The position numbers were made by a program, and so were the translations under genes. From Desulfobacter sp. (GTDB taxonomy: Bacteria; Desulfobacterota; Desulfobacteria; Desulfobacterales; Desulfobacteraceae), in NCBI GenBank assembly GCA_028768525.1, contig CP054837.1:2028001-2092000 (forward strand): a stretch of DNA of 64,000 bases, written 5' to 3'. Positions 63,583-64,000 of the stretch are shown here, in pieces (the stretch's first letter is position 1; each line of letters starts with the position of its first letter). The notes beneath the pieces were generated by a model, which saw only the letters and a list, made by a program, of their open reading frames with translations, did not search any database and was not told the origin of the DNA.

Positions 63583-63618
63583 TGAACCGTCAAAGCCTTT
63601 TCAGGGGGCAACCAGCTT

Positions 63619-64000
63619 ATGGAAATCATTGTTGATCAGGGCACCGATTTTGAAGGGCTTGAAGCCAATGCCGGAATCATGGCCCGCAAAGGGTTTAAAA
63701 CCATCATGCTCTTTCACGCCGAAGGGGGCATAGACAAGGACCCTGCCTATAAGAAAAAATGCGATACCCTGCTGGAGAAATTGTCCAAACAAGGGATACA
63801 AATCTTCGGCGGCATATTCCCGGGAATTGTGGATGACGGCCGGCTCATGGAAAGGGGCAGCATCATGGCGGGCCTGGGCTGCCACACCCATGTGGTCACC
63901 TTGGACAGCCTGGGCAGGCAGGGCCTGGAAACGGAAATTGAAAAACAGCTTCAACTCCAAACGGCCCCGGGCCGCCCCTTCCCCTTTAAAACAGTCTTTG
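63619..64000 (+). CDS. FIST-like protein, cut by the window end
   Basis: An open frame from an ATG at 63619 to the last base, 127 residues. The block FGGIFPGIVDDGRLMERGSI with GGIDKDPAYKKKCDTLLEKL before it resembles the N-terminal FIST (sensory) domain, which probably binds small ligands such as amino acids. GGGGG is about 9 bases upstream. The C-terminal part is outside the window, so the family call is tentative. Confidence 0.55.
   Translation, partial: MEIIVDQGTDFEGLEANAGIMARKGFKTIMLFHAEGGIDKDPAYKKKCDTLLEKLSKQGIQIFGGIFPGIVDDGRLMERGSIMAGLGCHTHVVTLDSLGRQGLETEIEKQLQLQTAPGRPFPFKTVF

Noticed and set aside
1..64000. tRNA, rRNA and riboswitches
   Set aside because: I looked in the intergenic regions and recognised none. 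A covariance-model search would be needed to exclude small RNAs.

Overview
The window looks like chromosomal DNA of an anaerobic, sulfate-reducer-type member of the Desulfobacterota (Desulfobacterales-like). This is inferred from gene content. There is a small siroheme sulfite reductase, a DVU0772-type protein, a rubrerythrin/rubredoxin/ferredoxin set, many Cache-type chemoreceptors, and a PAS protein ending in the Cys-rich tail common in this phylum. The DNA is moderately GC-rich. No rRNA, tRNA, CRISPR array, intact insertion sequence or prophage was recognised.

Layout. 1-4.1 kb: the tail of a partial gene, an orphan solute-binding protein divergent from a chemoreceptor, and a META-domain lipoprotein. 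4.1-6.7 kb: MaoC hydratase, creatininase-family amidohydrolase and a small RuvC-fold protein on the minus strand, then a metallo-beta-lactamase gene broken by one in-frame TAA. 6.7-9.5 kb: katG and a PerR-type regulator with matching operator-like palindromes. 9.6-22.4 kb: an RNase H-fold nuclease, a hybrid sensor kinase, a PAS sensor, a DUF547 protein, a cbiX/amidotransferase pair, a GAF protein, a small sulfite reductase, a diguanylate cyclase and proC. 22.5-30.3 kb: a minus-strand oxygen/sulfur defence cluster. 30.6-37.3 kb: hydrolase, cNMP/CBS/DUF294 protein with exonuclease, LOG, TraB and aminopeptidase P. 37.3-46.1 kb: a chemoreceptor, tryptophanase and a complete livKHMGF operon. 46.1-49.5 kb: a small acidic protein, a CheA-like scaffold without catalytic motifs, a DUF2080 relic, an 18-bp tandem repeat and a periplasmic rhodanese. 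49.6-56.4 kb: a metallo-hydrolase divergent from a LacI-type regulator and a Ugp-like ABC importer. 56.4-64 kb: a second binding-protein/chemoreceptor pair, L-serine dehydratase with asparaginase, an amidase, a VOC protein and a partial FIST-like gene.

The standout is at 27283-28113. A rhodanese domain has an in-frame UGA exactly where the catalytic cysteine belongs. A perfect 8-bp stem with a GUGU loop starts 11 nt downstream, and the frame then continues into a rubrerythrin-like diiron domain with all E/ExxH ligands. I read this as a selenocysteine-containing rhodanese-rubrerythrin fusion. It sits between a type II rubredoxin and an FAD oxidoreductase that resembles the family found fused to selenophosphate synthetase. 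These genes, a VTT-fused disulfide reductase, a ferredoxin, a rubrerythrin, a SagB-like nitroreductase and two Cys-rich mini-proteins form a coherent redox defence neighbourhood.

Amino-acid use is a second theme: branched-chain amino acid uptake, tryptophanase, serine dehydratase, asparaginase, aminopeptidase P and proC. Sensing is the third: three chemoreceptors, two with orphan periplasmic binding proteins beside them, a hybrid kinase carrying its own binding-protein domain, and a diguanylate cyclase.
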